Numbered from the stretch's first letter, positions 28,217 to 37,119 are shown. The stretch: DNA of 64,000 nucleotides from Rhodoferax koreense (GCF_001955695.1 NZ_CP019236.1:1984001-2048000); one strand, 5' to 3'. Numbers and translations: made by a program. The notes: generated by a model from the letters alone, not told the origin.

Positions 28217-28939
28217 ATGACAGAGAAAAGAGTTGCGATCGTCACCGGCGCAGGCAGCGGGATCGGCAAGTCTGCGGCGCTCGCGCTGCTGAAGGACGGC
28301 TACTACGTCGGCCTGGTGGGCCGCCGCCAGGACATGCTGGAGAAAACCGCGGCGGAATCCGCAGCCCAGGACCGCGCGCTGGTGCTGGTTGCCGACATCA
28401 CCCGGGATGCCGATGTCGAGAAAGTGTTTTCCGAAGTGAAGCGCACATTCGGCCGGCTCGACGTGTTGTTCAACAATGCCGGCATGGGCGCGCCCGCCGT
28501 GCCGATGGAAGACCTGCCGATCGAGAAATTCCGCGAGGTGGTGAACATCAACCTGGTGGCCATGTTCCTGTGTACCCAACACGCCATCCGCATCATGAAG
28601 GCACAGGAGCCGAAGGGCGGCCGCATCATCAACAACGGTTCGCTTTCGGCGCACGCGCCGCGGCCGATGTCGGTCGCCTACACCGCGACCAAACACGCGG
28701 TCACCGGCCTGACCAAATCCATCTCGCTCGACGGCCGCAAGGACGACATCGTCGGCAGCCAGATCGACATCGGCAATGCGCTCACCGAGCTCGCCGCGGG
28801 CATGTCGACGACCGAACCGATGATGGACGTGACACACGCCGGCGACGCCGTGCTGCACATGGCCAAGCTGCCGCTGGACGTGAACGTGCAGTTCATGACC
28901 ATCATGGCCACGAAAATGCCGTTCGTCGGCCGCGGCTAA
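28217..28939 (+). CDS. Short-chain dehydrogenase/reductase
   Basis: A 240-residue SDR enzyme. Cofactor motif TGAGSGIG (about 10-17), NNAG (about 91-94), and the catalytic Ser in NNGSLSA and YTATK (Tyr and Lys). It is NAD(P)-dependent and oxidises or reduces a hydroxyl or keto group, probably on the substrate imported by the preceding transporter. GGAGG lies 9 bases before ATG 28217, 19 bases after the binding-protein stop. Confidence 0.92.
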   Translation: MTEKRVAIVTGAGSGIGKSAALALLKDGYYVGLVGRRQDMLEKTAAESAAQDRALVLVADITRDADVEKVFSEVKRTFGRLDVLFNNAGMGAPAVPMEDLPIEKFREVVNINLVAMFLCTQHAIRIMKAQEPKGGRIINNGSLSAHAPRPMSVAYTATKHAVTGLTKSISLDGRKDDIVGSQIDIGNALTELAAGMSTTEPMMDVTHAGDAVLHMAKLPLDVNVQFMTIMATKMPFVGRG

Positions 28940-29010
28940 CATTCCGTACGCTGCCTCCGATGACAGCATAAAGCCGCGTTGAGAGGAGAGCGTCAAGGTG
29001 ACGGGCCCTT

Positions 29011-29146
29011 CCAGAAAGGAATCTACGCTTTGTCCTCCTCGATTGGCGTCGGCCCATGCATTGCGACGCCCGGTACGCCGGTGAACGTCAGGCATGCTGG
29101 TGAACAGCTCCAACTGGCGTACCTGCGGTTGATCGAGAATGAACAT
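29011..29146 (-). pseudogene. SMP-30/gluconolactonase, N-terminal remnant
   Basis: From ATG 29146 the frame reads MFILDQPQVRQLELFTSMPD and RNAWADANRGGQSVDSFLEGP, the usual opening of bacterial SMP-30/gluconolactonase-like proteins. After SFLEGP (about 29,011) the homology stops and the beta-propeller is absent. It lies at the 3' end of the minus-strand Bug-gene run, so a lactonase was probably once part of that pathway. Confidence 0.6.
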
Positions 29147-29163
29147 GGGCGGGTCCGATCGAA

Positions 29164-30159
29164 TTACTGTTTCTCGACTTTCGCGCTTGTAGCTACGGCG
29201 CTCCAGTACTGGGTCTGGTTTTTGAGCAGTTGAGCGAAGTCTTGGCCGAAAACCACGGTTGGCACCGCGCCGATGCTGTCTGCATATTCCTTCATGCTGT
29301 TGCCCTTCATGACGACGCTGATCTCGCGCTCCAGACGCTGGACCACGGTGGCGGGCGTTCCCTTGGGAATCCACAGGCCGGTAAAGTTAACCACGCTGTA
29401 GTTCGGAAGGCCAGCCTCTGCGAAAGTCGGCACATTTGGAAATGCCTTGAGCCGCTCCTTTCCGCTGATTGCCAGCAACTTGACCTTGCCGCCGTTAAGC
29501 TGGCCCATGACACCAGCAGTAGATGCAATCTGGAAATCGATAGTGTTGGTCAACAGTGCCATCGTTGCTTCTCCATTGCCCTTGAATGGCACATGGACCG
29601 CGTCGAATTGGCCAGCCATTTTCAAGGCTTCGGTGGAGAAGTGTGGCATGGTACCTGCCCCTCCCGTGCCATAGTTCAACTTTCCGGGATTGGCCTTGGC
29701 ATAGGCGATGAGCTCCCCGAGTGTTTTGAACTTGGAGTCTGCGGCCACGACGATGGCTGCCGGCGCAAAGTTGAAAGCCGCGACCGGCACCAAATCCTTG
29801 TCGTAGTCCCAGGCCAGCTTGTGGAAGACGTGCGGAAGGATCGCATACGTCATGTCATTGGTGAGCAAGGTCGCGCCATCGGGCGTGGAGCGCGCAACCT
29901 GCAGAATGCCGATGGTGCCTGTGCCGCCGGGCTTGTTGTCCACGAAGAAGCTGGTGCCGGTCTGTTCCGTCAACTGCTGTGCGATGCGGCGCGTCACGAG
30001 GTCGACCGCGCCGCCGGGGGCATAGGGAACCACCACGCGCACTGGCTTGGATGGGTAGTCCGCCTGCGCATGCGCTGCAGGCGCTGCGATTGCCATCGCT
30101 GCGGCCATGGATCCAAGGGCCAGAAGGCGGTGGCCGAACTTGATGAGGTTATGCGCCAT
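29164..30159 (-). CDS. Bug-family periplasmic solute-binding protein (1)
   Basis: A 331-residue tripartite-tricarboxylate-transporter-type receptor: signal peptide ending APAAHAQADYPSKPVRVVVPY, then PGGAVDLVTRRIAQQL, NKPGGTGTIG and HVPFKGNGEAT. Bug proteins bind mono- or dicarboxylates and similar acids. No TctA/TctB membrane partner is nearby, which is common in betaproteobacteria. It is the last intact gene of the minus-strand run, 17 bases after the second Bug gene. Confidence 0.91.
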   Translation of the reverse strand: MAHNLIKFGHRLLALGSMAAAMAIAAPAAHAQADYPSKPVRVVVPYAPGGAVDLVTRRIAQQLTEQTGTSFFVDNKPGGTGTIGILQVARSTPDGATLLTNDMTYAILPHVFHKLAWDYDKDLVPVAAFNFAPAAIVVAADSKFKTLGELIAYAKANPGKLNYGTGGAGTMPHFSTEALKMAGQFDAVHVPFKGNGEATMALLTNTIDFQIASTAGVMGQLNGGKVKLLAISGKERLKAFPNVPTFAEAGLPNYSVVNFTGLWIPKGTPATVVQRLEREISVVMKGNSMKEYADSIGAVPTVVFGQDFAQLLKNQTQYWSAVATSAKVEKQ

Positions 30160-30175
30160 GAGAATGTCCTGCGGG

Positions 30176-31162
30176 TCAGTCGGCGTGGATGTTGCCGGCC
30201 TTGATGACTTCGGCCCATTTGGCGGTTTCTGTCTTCACGAACGCGCCGAAGTCCTTGGCGCTGGAGCCGACAGGCTGTACGCCCATCTCTTCGAAGCGTT
30301 TGGCCACGGCCGGACTGGCCACCACGGCGCGGGTCTCCGCCTCCAGGCGATCCAGCACGGCACGGGGCGTGCCGGCGGGGGCGAACAGGCCGTTCCATTC
30401 GTACACCTCGAAGCCCTTCATGCCCGACTCCGACATCGTGGGCACCTGGGCCCAGGCATCCTGCCGCTTCGCCGAGGTGATGGCCAAGGCCTTGAGCTTG
30501 CCACCCTTGACGAAGGTGCCGCTGGCGGTCGTGGCGCTGAACATCAGGTCCAGCTGGCCGCCGATGAGGTCCGTCAGTGCGGGCGCGCCGCCCTTGTAAG
30601 GCACATGGGTCATTTGCAGCTTCTGGCTTTGGGCGAACAGTTCGGCCGCCAGGTGCTGGGCGCCGCCGTTGCCTGCGGAGGCGAAGGCCAGCTTGCCGGG
30701 CTGGGCCGCCGCCGCCTTGACTACGTCGGCCACGCTCGAAAAGCGCGAGTTGGCCGGCACGACCATCAGCAGCGGGACCTGCATGATTTGGGACACCGGC
30801 GCCAGTTCTTTTTCCGGGTTGTAAGAGAGCTTGGGGTACAGCGTCGGGTTGACGGTGTAGGAAGTCGCGTCCAGCAGCAGCGTGTAGCCATCGGCGGGCG
30901 CCTTGGCGACAAAGGCTGCGCCGATGGTGCCGCTGGCACCGGGCCGGTTGTCGACGAGGATCTGTTGCTTGAGCCGGCCGCCGAGTTCCTGAGCCAGGAT
31001 GCGTGCCGTGTTGTCGGCCGCGCCACCGGCCGGGTACGGCACGACGAGCCGGATCGGCTTGTCGGGCCAGTCGGCCATGGCAGCGCCGGTCAAGGAAAGC
31101 AGCGCTGCTGCGAGGACGGGGCCGACGAGGGCGGCCATCTTGGCCGGGCGTGTATTTTTCAT
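30176..31162 (-). CDS. Bug-family periplasmic solute-binding protein (2)
   Basis: A 328-residue Bug protein with signal peptide to about residue 31 (LTGAAMADWPDKPIRLVVPYP), then AGGAADNTARILAQELGG, DNRPGASGTIG and HVPYKGGAPALTDLIGGQ. ATG 31162 has a good Shine-Dalgarno (AGGAG). It differs clearly from its neighbour Bug protein, so the two likely have different ligands. It follows the cyclase-family gene by 25 bases. Confidence 0.92.
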   Translation of the reverse strand: MKNTRPAKMAALVGPVLAAALLSLTGAAMADWPDKPIRLVVPYPAGGAADNTARILAQELGGRLKQQILVDNRPGASGTIGAAFVAKAPADGYTLLLDATSYTVNPTLYPKLSYNPEKELAPVSQIMQVPLLMVVPANSRFSSVADVVKAAAAQPGKLAFASAGNGGAQHLAAELFAQSQKLQMTHVPYKGGAPALTDLIGGQLDLMFSATTASGTFVKGGKLKALAITSAKRQDAWAQVPTMSESGMKGFEVYEWNGLFAPAGTPRAVLDRLEAETRAVVASPAVAKRFEEMGVQPVGSSAKDFGAFVKTETAKWAEVIKAGNIHAD

Positions 31163-31187
31163 TGAAAAGTCTCCTGTGTTATTGAGA

Positions 31188-32252
31188 TCAAACGGTCGCA
31201 ATGGGGGTCGCGGGTGAACCGACCGCACCCGGCAGGCGCAGCGGTGGTGCGGTGAGCAGGAAGCGGTGGCGCCCGTTGGCGCGCAGCCAGCGCGCCAACG
31301 GCGTGAGCAGCCACAGCTCGCCGAGGTGGATGCCGTTCTTGAACAGGCAGTGTTCGTGCAGCGGCAGGCGGGGCCGACGCATGGGCGTCGGCGTCATGAG
31401 CTTGGGCACCACCAGCTCCACCGCGGGGTTGTCGGCCAGCAGGCAGGCCAGCCGCACGTCGACGATCCAGTTCAGCAGTTTCGCGTCGTGGCCGTCCAGT
31501 CCGCTGCCGGTGGCGTGCAGCTGCTGCAGGTCGGGTTGGCGGTTCATGGCCAGCAGCGTGTCCGCGAAACCGGTGTGCAAGCAGACCATGTCCCCCGCCT
31601 CGATCTCAACGCCGTCCGTGTCGAGGATGCGCATGAGCTCGTCATAGCCCACAGCATGCCGGCGGCGACCGACGTGGTGTTCCAGATCGACCATCACCCC
31701 CCGGCCTTGGGCACCATGTTCCGCCAGATTCTGGATGCCCAAAGCGTCGGCGCGTGGCCCCGGAAAGCGGGCCCAGTCGGCCACGGCCTGTGGGTCGGCC
31801 GAGGCTGCATGGATGTCACGCCCGGCGCGGTAACCGTTATAGAACACCGCCTCGGCTTCGCCGTCGCCATCGGCATCGAAACGCGAGCCCATGTGCGCCA
31901 GGCTGTCCCACTGGGTCGAATACTGGGTGTTCATCAGCAGCACCTCGTCGCACACCACATCGGTCTGCTCGGGGTCTTCCGTGGCGTAGGACCAGCAGTA
32001 GCCCTGCACGCCGGCGCTATTGCCGTCCCGCAGCGTGGCGAACATTTGCGCCGGCATGCGGCGTGGGTTCATCGTCATGCCGCCCGGCACGTCCAGCGGT
32101 AGCGAAAGGCAGAATGTCTTTCCCTCGCGCACTTCGGCGATGCCCTGCAGCACCTTGTCTGCGTCGACCAGGTTCATGCGACCGCGTTGGTCGTCGATGC
32201 CGAACTCCCCCCAGTGGCTGCCCGGCGGCGCGTTTTTCCAGCGTTGTGACAT
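31188..32252 (-). CDS. Cyclase-family hydrolase (COG1878-like)
   Basis: A 354-residue protein of the putative cyclase/kynurenine-formamidase-like family: WGEFGIDDQRGRMNLVDADKV, then the metal-site region NTQYSTQWDSLAH and the later DMVCLHTGFADTLL, and LPLHEHCLFKNGIHLGELW. Family members hydrolyse amide or lactone bonds, for example isatin or formylkynurenine. In the usual HxGTHxDxxxH motif the third position here is Gln (STQWD), as in one large subfamily. It lies between a dehydrogenase and two Bug genes. Confidence 0.83.
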   Translation of the reverse strand: MSQRWKNAPPGSHWGEFGIDDQRGRMNLVDADKVLQGIAEVREGKTFCLSLPLDVPGGMTMNPRRMPAQMFATLRDGNSAGVQGYCWSYATEDPEQTDVVCDEVLLMNTQYSTQWDSLAHMGSRFDADGDGEAEAVFYNGYRAGRDIHAASADPQAVADWARFPGPRADALGIQNLAEHGAQGRGVMVDLEHHVGRRRHAVGYDELMRILDTDGVEIEAGDMVCLHTGFADTLLAMNRQPDLQQLHATGSGLDGHDAKLLNWIVDVRLACLLADNPAVELVVPKLMTPTPMRRPRLPLHEHCLFKNGIHLGELWLLTPLARWLRANGRHRFLLTAPPLRLPGAVGSPATPIATV

Positions 32253-32259
32253 GGTGACC

Positions 32260-33186
32260 TCACGCAGTGACCGCTCGGCGCGCCAGGCTCGCCAGTGCGT
32301 TGCGTGCCGCGAAGACACCCATGTTGACGTACGCCCCGTTGGTCACCGCGCCGATGTGGGGGCTCAGCACGATGCCGGGCTGACCCTGGAAAGGGTGTCC
32401 GGGTTGCATCGGCTCCACTGCGAAGCTGTCCAAGCCGGCGCCCATGACCTGGCCCGACTGCACCGCAGCCAGGAGGGCCGCTTCATCGATCAAGCCACCA
32501 CGCGCCGTATTGACCACGATGACGCCGGGTTTGCAGGTGGCCAGCGTGGCGTCGTTGAGCATGTGCCGGTTCTCGTCGGTGAGCGGGCAATGCAGAGAAA
32601 TGACATCGGCCTCGCGCAACAGGTTCGGCATGTCCGTGGTGGTGATGTAGTCGGGCAGGCTCTGGGCGTAGGGGTCGAAACCCAGCACCCGCATGCCCAG
32701 GCCATGGGCCATGCGCGCGAAGCGCTGGCCGATGGCCCCCAGGCCGACCACCCCCACCGTCAGTCCGTCCAACTCCACGCTCATGTGGCCGGCCTTGTCC
32801 CAATGGCCCGCGTGCATGCGCGCGTCGACGCGGCTGACCGACTTAGCGCAGGCCATGAGCAAGGCCAGGGCTTGCTCGGCCACGGCCGCTGCATTAGCGC
32901 CAGCGGCGGCGACGACATCGATCCCGCGCTCTTTGGCCGCGGCCTTGTCGATGTTGTCGGTGCCGCTGCCGTGTTTGGACAGCACCTTCATGGCCGGCGC
33001 CGCGTCCATCGCTGCTGCGCCGATCTTGCCGTAGCGCACGATCATGGCCACAGGGTTGTGTTCACGGCAGAGCGCGACGATGTGTTCTTCCTGCGGGTTC
33101 TTGCCGGTGAAGACCAGTGCATACTCCTTGAGCAATTCCAGCGCCTGGGGCGCCAGCGCGTCGCTGCTCACGAGGATGGTGCTCAC
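32260..33186 (-). CDS. D-2-hydroxyacid dehydrogenase (NAD-binding)
   Basis: A 308-residue enzyme. Rossmann motif GLGAIGQRFARMAHGLGM (about 148-165), then CPLTDENRHMLND, NTARGGLIDEAAL (catalytic Arg), and the C-terminal SPHIGAVT with the catalytic His. The family interconverts 2-keto and D-2-hydroxy acids. It starts at GTG 33186 inside the stop of the upstream aldolase gene (GTGA overlap), so it is coupled to it. Confidence 0.92.
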   Translation of the reverse strand: MSTILVSSDALAPQALELLKEYALVFTGKNPQEEHIVALCREHNPVAMIVRYGKIGAAAMDAAPAMKVLSKHGSGTDNIDKAAAKERGIDVVAAAGANAAAVAEQALALLMACAKSVSRVDARMHAGHWDKAGHMSVELDGLTVGVVGLGAIGQRFARMAHGLGMRVLGFDPYAQSLPDYITTTDMPNLLREADVISLHCPLTDENRHMLNDATLATCKPGVIVVNTARGGLIDEAALLAAVQSGQVMGAGLDSFAVEPMQPGHPFQGQPGIVLSPHIGAVTNGAYVNMGVFAARNALASLARRAVTA

Positions 33187-33869
33187 AGTGTTTCCCCTTC
33201 CTTGAGAGCGCCCGCAGCGCGCAAAGCCGAGTCCAGCCATTTGGCGGCGGTGTCGCCGGTCTTGATGGCAGCGATGCGAGCCGCCTCGTCGCGCACCTTC
33301 TTTTTCGCCATGGGCAACAGGCCTTCGATCTTGTCGCGTTCGACGACGACGACGCCGTCGGCATCGCCGATGACGAAATCGCCTGAGTGCACGGTAACGC
33401 CACCGACCGACACCGGATGACCGATGCGGCCGGGCACCAGCTTCGTGGGGCCGTTGGGATTCGTGCCGGCGCAGAATACCGGGTAGTCCATTTCGTGGAT
33501 CTCCAGACTATCTCGCGCGGCCCCGTCGATTACCACCCCTGCAATGCCCAACTGCTTGCAAGCAGTCATCATGATGGTGCCCATCAGTGCGGCGCTGAGA
33601 TCGCCCTTGCCATCGATGACCAGCACGTCGCCGGGCTTGGCCAGCGAGATGGCGGCGTGGATCATGAGGTTGTCGCCAGGGCGCACTTCCACAGTCAGCG
33701 CCGTGCCGGCCAGCTTCATGCGCGGCCGCAGGGCCCGGATGCGGCCGTCCAGGCCTCCGCGACGGCCGGCCACGTCGGCCAGGATGGCCGGCTGGAACTC
33801 GGCGGCCTGCTGCACGATGTGTGCGGGAACGCGTTCGAAGTCACGGATGATGTCGGGCAGTGTGGACAT
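33183..33869 (-). CDS. RraA-family aldolase (HMG/oxaloacetate aldolase-like)
   Basis: A 228-residue RraA-like protein: RGGLDGRIRALRPRMKLAGT, PGDNLMIHAAISLAKPGDVLVIDG, GTIMMTACKQLGIAGVVIDGAARD, then NPNGPTKLVPGRIGHPVSVGG. The Gly-rich substrate loop and the Arg-Asp pair (GAARD) of 4-hydroxy-4-methyl-2-oxoglutarate aldolase are present. Such enzymes split hydroxy-keto-dicarboxylates to pyruvate and a second acid. It overlaps the dehydrogenase gene and follows a Bug gene. Confidence 0.9.
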   Translation of the reverse strand: MSTLPDIIRDFERVPAHIVQQAAEFQPAILADVAGRRGGLDGRIRALRPRMKLAGTALTVEVRPGDNLMIHAAISLAKPGDVLVIDGKGDLSAALMGTIMMTACKQLGIAGVVIDGAARDSLEIHEMDYPVFCAGTNPNGPTKLVPGRIGHPVSVGGVTVHSGDFVIGDADGVVVVERDKIEGLLPMAKKKVRDEAARIAAIKTGDTAAKWLDSALRAAGALKEGETL

Positions 33870-33961
33870 GGGGGTACCTTTCGAAGGAGGAGGGATGTGG
33901 GGCGGCCGGCCTGGCGCAATGCCGGGCCTGTGAAGCTGGATTTGGTGATGGTGAGCCGCGC

Positions 33962-34951
33962 TCAGTCGATCTTGGCGCCGGATTCCTTGACGACCGCCGC
34001 CCAGCGTGTGGTCTCGGTGCGAATAAGGGTCGCGAAGTGCTCGGGTGTGCCGCCCAACACCTCGCTGCCCTGCTCGGCTAGTTTCTGGCGGACATCGGGT
34101 GCCTGCAGCGCCTTGTTGAAGGCGGCGTTCAGGGTGCCAACGATGTCCTTCGGCAGACCGGCCGGGCCGGCGATGCCGAACCACGTGACGGCCTCGAAAC
34201 CTTTGAAGCCCGACTCGGCCACGGTGGGGACTTCGGGCATGTCCGGCGAACGCTTGACCGAGGTAACCACGACGCCGCGCATCTTTCCGTTCTTGATGTG
34301 GCCGATGAGGGTCGGCACGGACGAGATGTACATCTGGACTTGTCCGCCGATCAGATCCGTGATCCCCTGTGCGGCGCCTTTGTAGGGCACATGCGTAAAA
34401 CGCACACTGGCGATCTTCTGCAGTTGTTCCATGGCAAGGTGCGCGACCGTGCCGTTGCCGGAGCTGGCGAAGTTGAGGAACTCGGGCTTCGCCTTGGCCG
34501 CGGCCACGATGTCGGCGAGCGTCTTGTAGGGCGAGGTGTTCGACACGGCGAGCACCAGCGGCGCACTGGCCACCAAGCCGACCGGTGTGAGATCCTTTTC
34601 CACGTCGTATGGCATCTTGGCGTAAAGGCTCGGGTTGATGGCCAGGTTGCTTGTTTGCCCTAGAACCAGGGTGTAGCCGTCCGCCTTAGCCTTCGCAGCA
34701 GCATCGACACCCAGGTTGCCACCGGAGCCCGGCTTGTTGTCGATGATGATGGTCCAGCCCTGCTGCGTGGTCACCTTGTTGGCAACCTCGCGCGCGATCA
34801 TGTCCGGTGCGCCGCCTGCCGGAAACGGCACCACGAGTCGGATCGCGCGGGATGGATAGGCGCCTTGTGCGCTGGCCGAACAGGCTGCGGCTGCGCCGAC
34901 AACAAGCAGGGCTGCCATGGTCGCAGCGCCACGCACGGTGGGCAATCTCAT
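33962..34951 (-). CDS. Bug-family periplasmic solute-binding protein (3)
   Basis: A 329-residue Bug protein: signal peptide to about residue 28 (ACSASAQGAYPSRAIRLVVP), FPAGGAPDMIAREVANKV, DNKPGSGGNLGVDAAAKA and HVPYKGAAQGITDLIGGQ. It is the first structural gene after the LysR regulator and the third Bug protein of the run. One of the three probably feeds the aldolase pathway. Confidence 0.92.
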   Translation of the reverse strand: MRLPTVRGAATMAALLVVGAAAACSASAQGAYPSRAIRLVVPFPAGGAPDMIAREVANKVTTQQGWTIIIDNKPGSGGNLGVDAAAKAKADGYTLVLGQTSNLAINPSLYAKMPYDVEKDLTPVGLVASAPLVLAVSNTSPYKTLADIVAAAKAKPEFLNFASSGNGTVAHLAMEQLQKIASVRFTHVPYKGAAQGITDLIGGQVQMYISSVPTLIGHIKNGKMRGVVVTSVKRSPDMPEVPTVAESGFKGFEAVTWFGIAGPAGLPKDIVGTLNAAFNKALQAPDVRQKLAEQGSEVLGGTPEHFATLIRTETTRWAAVVKESGAKID

Positions 34952-35076
34952 TTGTTGTCTCCTCAGTCCATCTACGGCAGCTAGATCGCTCTCGCTGGAC
35001 TCAGGGGAAAGTATTCACGCCCGCGCCGAAAACATCCAATCGATTATTCGTTTCAACCCATTGGAAAAACTTTTGA

Positions 35077-35976
35077 TCAGGAAGGGTGGCGCCTCGCTTG
35101 GGTTGCGAGCAATGCCACAAGACGATCAGCAGCAGGAGAAAGATAGCCGTCTCTTCTCGAGCTGACCACCATCCGCCGTCGCATGGTCGCTCCGCGCACC
35201 ACCACTTCGCGCAACTGGGCGCCGCTGCTGCCCGCCCGCAGATGGAGGCGGGAGATGAAGCTCAGCAAGCCGGTTTCCTCGATCAAGGTGGGAAGCATCA
35301 GCAGCATGGTGCTTTCCACCTGGACTTCGGGACGCGGCAGGTGATGACGGTCGAATGTCTGGTCCAGCCAGTCCCGGATGGGGGCACCCGGTGGCTGCAA
35401 CACCCAGGGGTAGCCGACCAAGTCGCGTAGCGTGAGCGCCGGCCGCTCGAAAAGAGGGTGGGACGCCGCAGCGGCAACAACGATCTGGTCTTCTGCAAGC
35501 AATTGGGAGCTCAGTTCCTGATCGTCGAAGCTTTCGGTGCCCACCATCAGGTCGATGTCCCCACTCGTCAACTTTGGCCGTAGCACGTCTCCAAGCGCCA
35601 CTGTTGTCTTCAGCTTCACGCCAGGTGCTTCTCTGAGCAGAGTCCGGGCTGCTGGTGGGAGTAGAAATTGGGCCGCTGTTGGCACGATGCCCAGCTTGAC
35701 CTCGCCGGTCATGCCCTGACTAAGATCGCGAATCTCGCGGTGGGCGTTTTCGAGGTCCAACCTCGCGCGCTGTGCCCACTTGAGCAAAGTCTTACCAGCG
35801 GCCGTCAGCCTGATGCCGCGGCCAGTGCGCTCAATGAGGTTGGCGCCGTACGTCTCTTCCAAGCGACGAACTGCGCCGGTGAGCGCGGGCTGCGAGCGAT
35901 GCAAACGCTCAGTAGCACGGCCAATATGTTCAAGCTCGGCAATTACCTCGAAATAGTGAAGGTCGCGTAAATCCAC
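35077..35976 (-). CDS. LysR-family transcriptional regulator
   Basis: A 299-residue regulator starting at GTG 35976: MDLRDLHYFEVIAELEHIGR, then HRSQPALTGAVRRLEE in the helix-turn-helix (about 1-60). The effector domain starts GEVKLGIVPTAAQFLLP. It lies upstream of and on the same strand as the Bug-aldolase-dehydrogenase run (125-base gap) and likely controls it. The bases GATTTACG repeat just at and before the start. Confidence 0.91.
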   Translation of the reverse strand: MDLRDLHYFEVIAELEHIGRATERLHRSQPALTGAVRRLEETYGANLIERTGRGIRLTAAGKTLLKWAQRARLDLENAHREIRDLSQGMTGEVKLGIVPTAAQFLLPPAARTLLREAPGVKLKTTVALGDVLRPKLTSGDIDLMVGTESFDDQELSSQLLAEDQIVVAAAASHPLFERPALTLRDLVGYPWVLQPPGAPIRDWLDQTFDRHHLPRPEVQVESTMLLMLPTLIEETGLLSFISRLHLRAGSSGAQLREVVVRGATMRRRMVVSSRRDGYLSPAADRLVALLATQARRHPS

Positions 35977-36064
35977 GTAAATCCCTTTAGACGGTCCGAC
36001 GCATTCTGAATCGCCCCCGGTGTTGAACTGACCTCCAGAAGTTGAACGGTCACGATGCCGCCGT

Positions 36065-36400
36065 TCAGGCGGTGCTTCTCAACCGGTACTCCACCGGGCT
36101 GAGCCCTTGCAGCCCGAGCTTGATGCGCTCGTGGTTGTAGTAGTGGACGTGATCATGCACGCCCGCTTCAAGCGCATCAATGCTGGCGGGCCTTTCGAGA
36201 TGAAAATACTCGACCTTCAGGGCGCCAAGAAAGCTCTCAATTGCCGAGTTGTCGAAGCAGTTGCATTTGCGGCTCATGCTTTGCTTGACTCCGCGTCGCG
36301 TGAGCATCGCACGGTAGGGCTGCATCTTGTAGTGCCAGCCTTGGTCGGAGTGCACGATCAGGTCATCTTGCACGACGCGGCAGCTTGTGGGCAAGGCATC
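36065..36400 (-). pseudogene. IS3-family OrfB, C-terminal fragment (IS150-like)
   Basis: The frame reads LIVHSDQGWHYKMQPYRAML, then RKCNCFDNSAIESFLGALK and HYYNHERIKLGLQGLSPVEY, to a stop at 36065. It is the end of an IS3-type transposase with the second D (HSD) and the E (IESF) of the DDE triad. The first D and the N-terminal part are missing. The DNA beyond the stop (about 36,014-36,050: tgaactgacctcc...) resembles an IS end. Confidence 0.8.
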
Positions 36401-36479
36401 GATGCGACTCGCTGGATCTCGATTAACTCGCTGTTCCACAGCAACTTGGTCGGCACCGCGAACAATGCCGTGCTCACAA

Positions 36480-37055
36480 TGGCGCTCGAGGTCGTCATCC
36501 AGCTCAGTCGCGTGGTGTACTTGTACCGATCAATGGCACGCGACGATAGTGCGTTGACGATGCGGATGAAGATCATGCAGGCCCGCGTGCACTTCGGTTA
36601 CAGGCGAGTGCACGTGATGCTCAAGCGCGAGGGCTTCAAAGACAATCACAAGCGGGTGTACCGCCTGTACCGGGAGGAAGGCCTGTCACTGCGCCTCAAG
36701 CGGCCCAGGCGCAGCAAGGCGGCACGACTGCGCCAACCCAAGACCGCGGCGCAGCGAGTTAATCAGATATGGAGCATGGATTTCGTGGCTGACAACCTGT
36801 TTGACGGCCGCTAGCTGCGCATGGTCACGGTCGTGGACTGCTGCTCGCGCGAGAGCCTGGCCATTCATGCCGGACAAAGCCTGAAAGGCGAAGACGTGGT
36901 GCGGGTTTTGAACTTGATCGTGTGCGAGCGCGGCCTGCCGCAGACCATCAAGACGGATAACGGCAGTGAGTTCATCAGCAAGGTCATGGACAGGTGGGCC
37001 TATGAGCACGGCGTCGAACTGGACTTCAGCATAACGAGGTTAGACCCCACAGTGC
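36480..37055 (+). pseudogene. IS3-family OrfB (IS407-like) with internal stop, truncated
   Basis: It reads MRMKIMQARVHFGYRRVHVM, KRVYRLYREEGLSLRLKRPR and IWSMDFVADNLFDGR, then a TAG at about 36,812, and continues LRMVTVVDCCSRESLAIHAG and IKTDNGSEFISKVMDRWAYE. The third acidic residue (E) and everything after VELDFS are gone. It belongs to a different IS group from the neighbouring minus-strand fragment, and the two abut near 36,430. Confidence 0.82.
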
Positions 37056-37083
37056 GCTAGACTGGACAACGCCCCAGGAGTTC

Positions 37084-37119
37084 GCCCGGCGTGCGGGGTT
37101 TAAACCCCGCACGCCGGGC
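37084..37119. repeat. Perfect 36-bp palindrome
   Basis: Bases 37084-37119 read the same on both strands. The left half is GCCCGGCGTGCGGGGTTT and the right half its exact complement, centred on TTTAAA. There is no T-run after it, so it is not a standard terminator. It lies in a 170-base gene-free stretch between the broken transposase and the right repeat; the remaining bases of that stretch (37,120-37,225) hold nothing I recognise. Confidence 0.9.
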
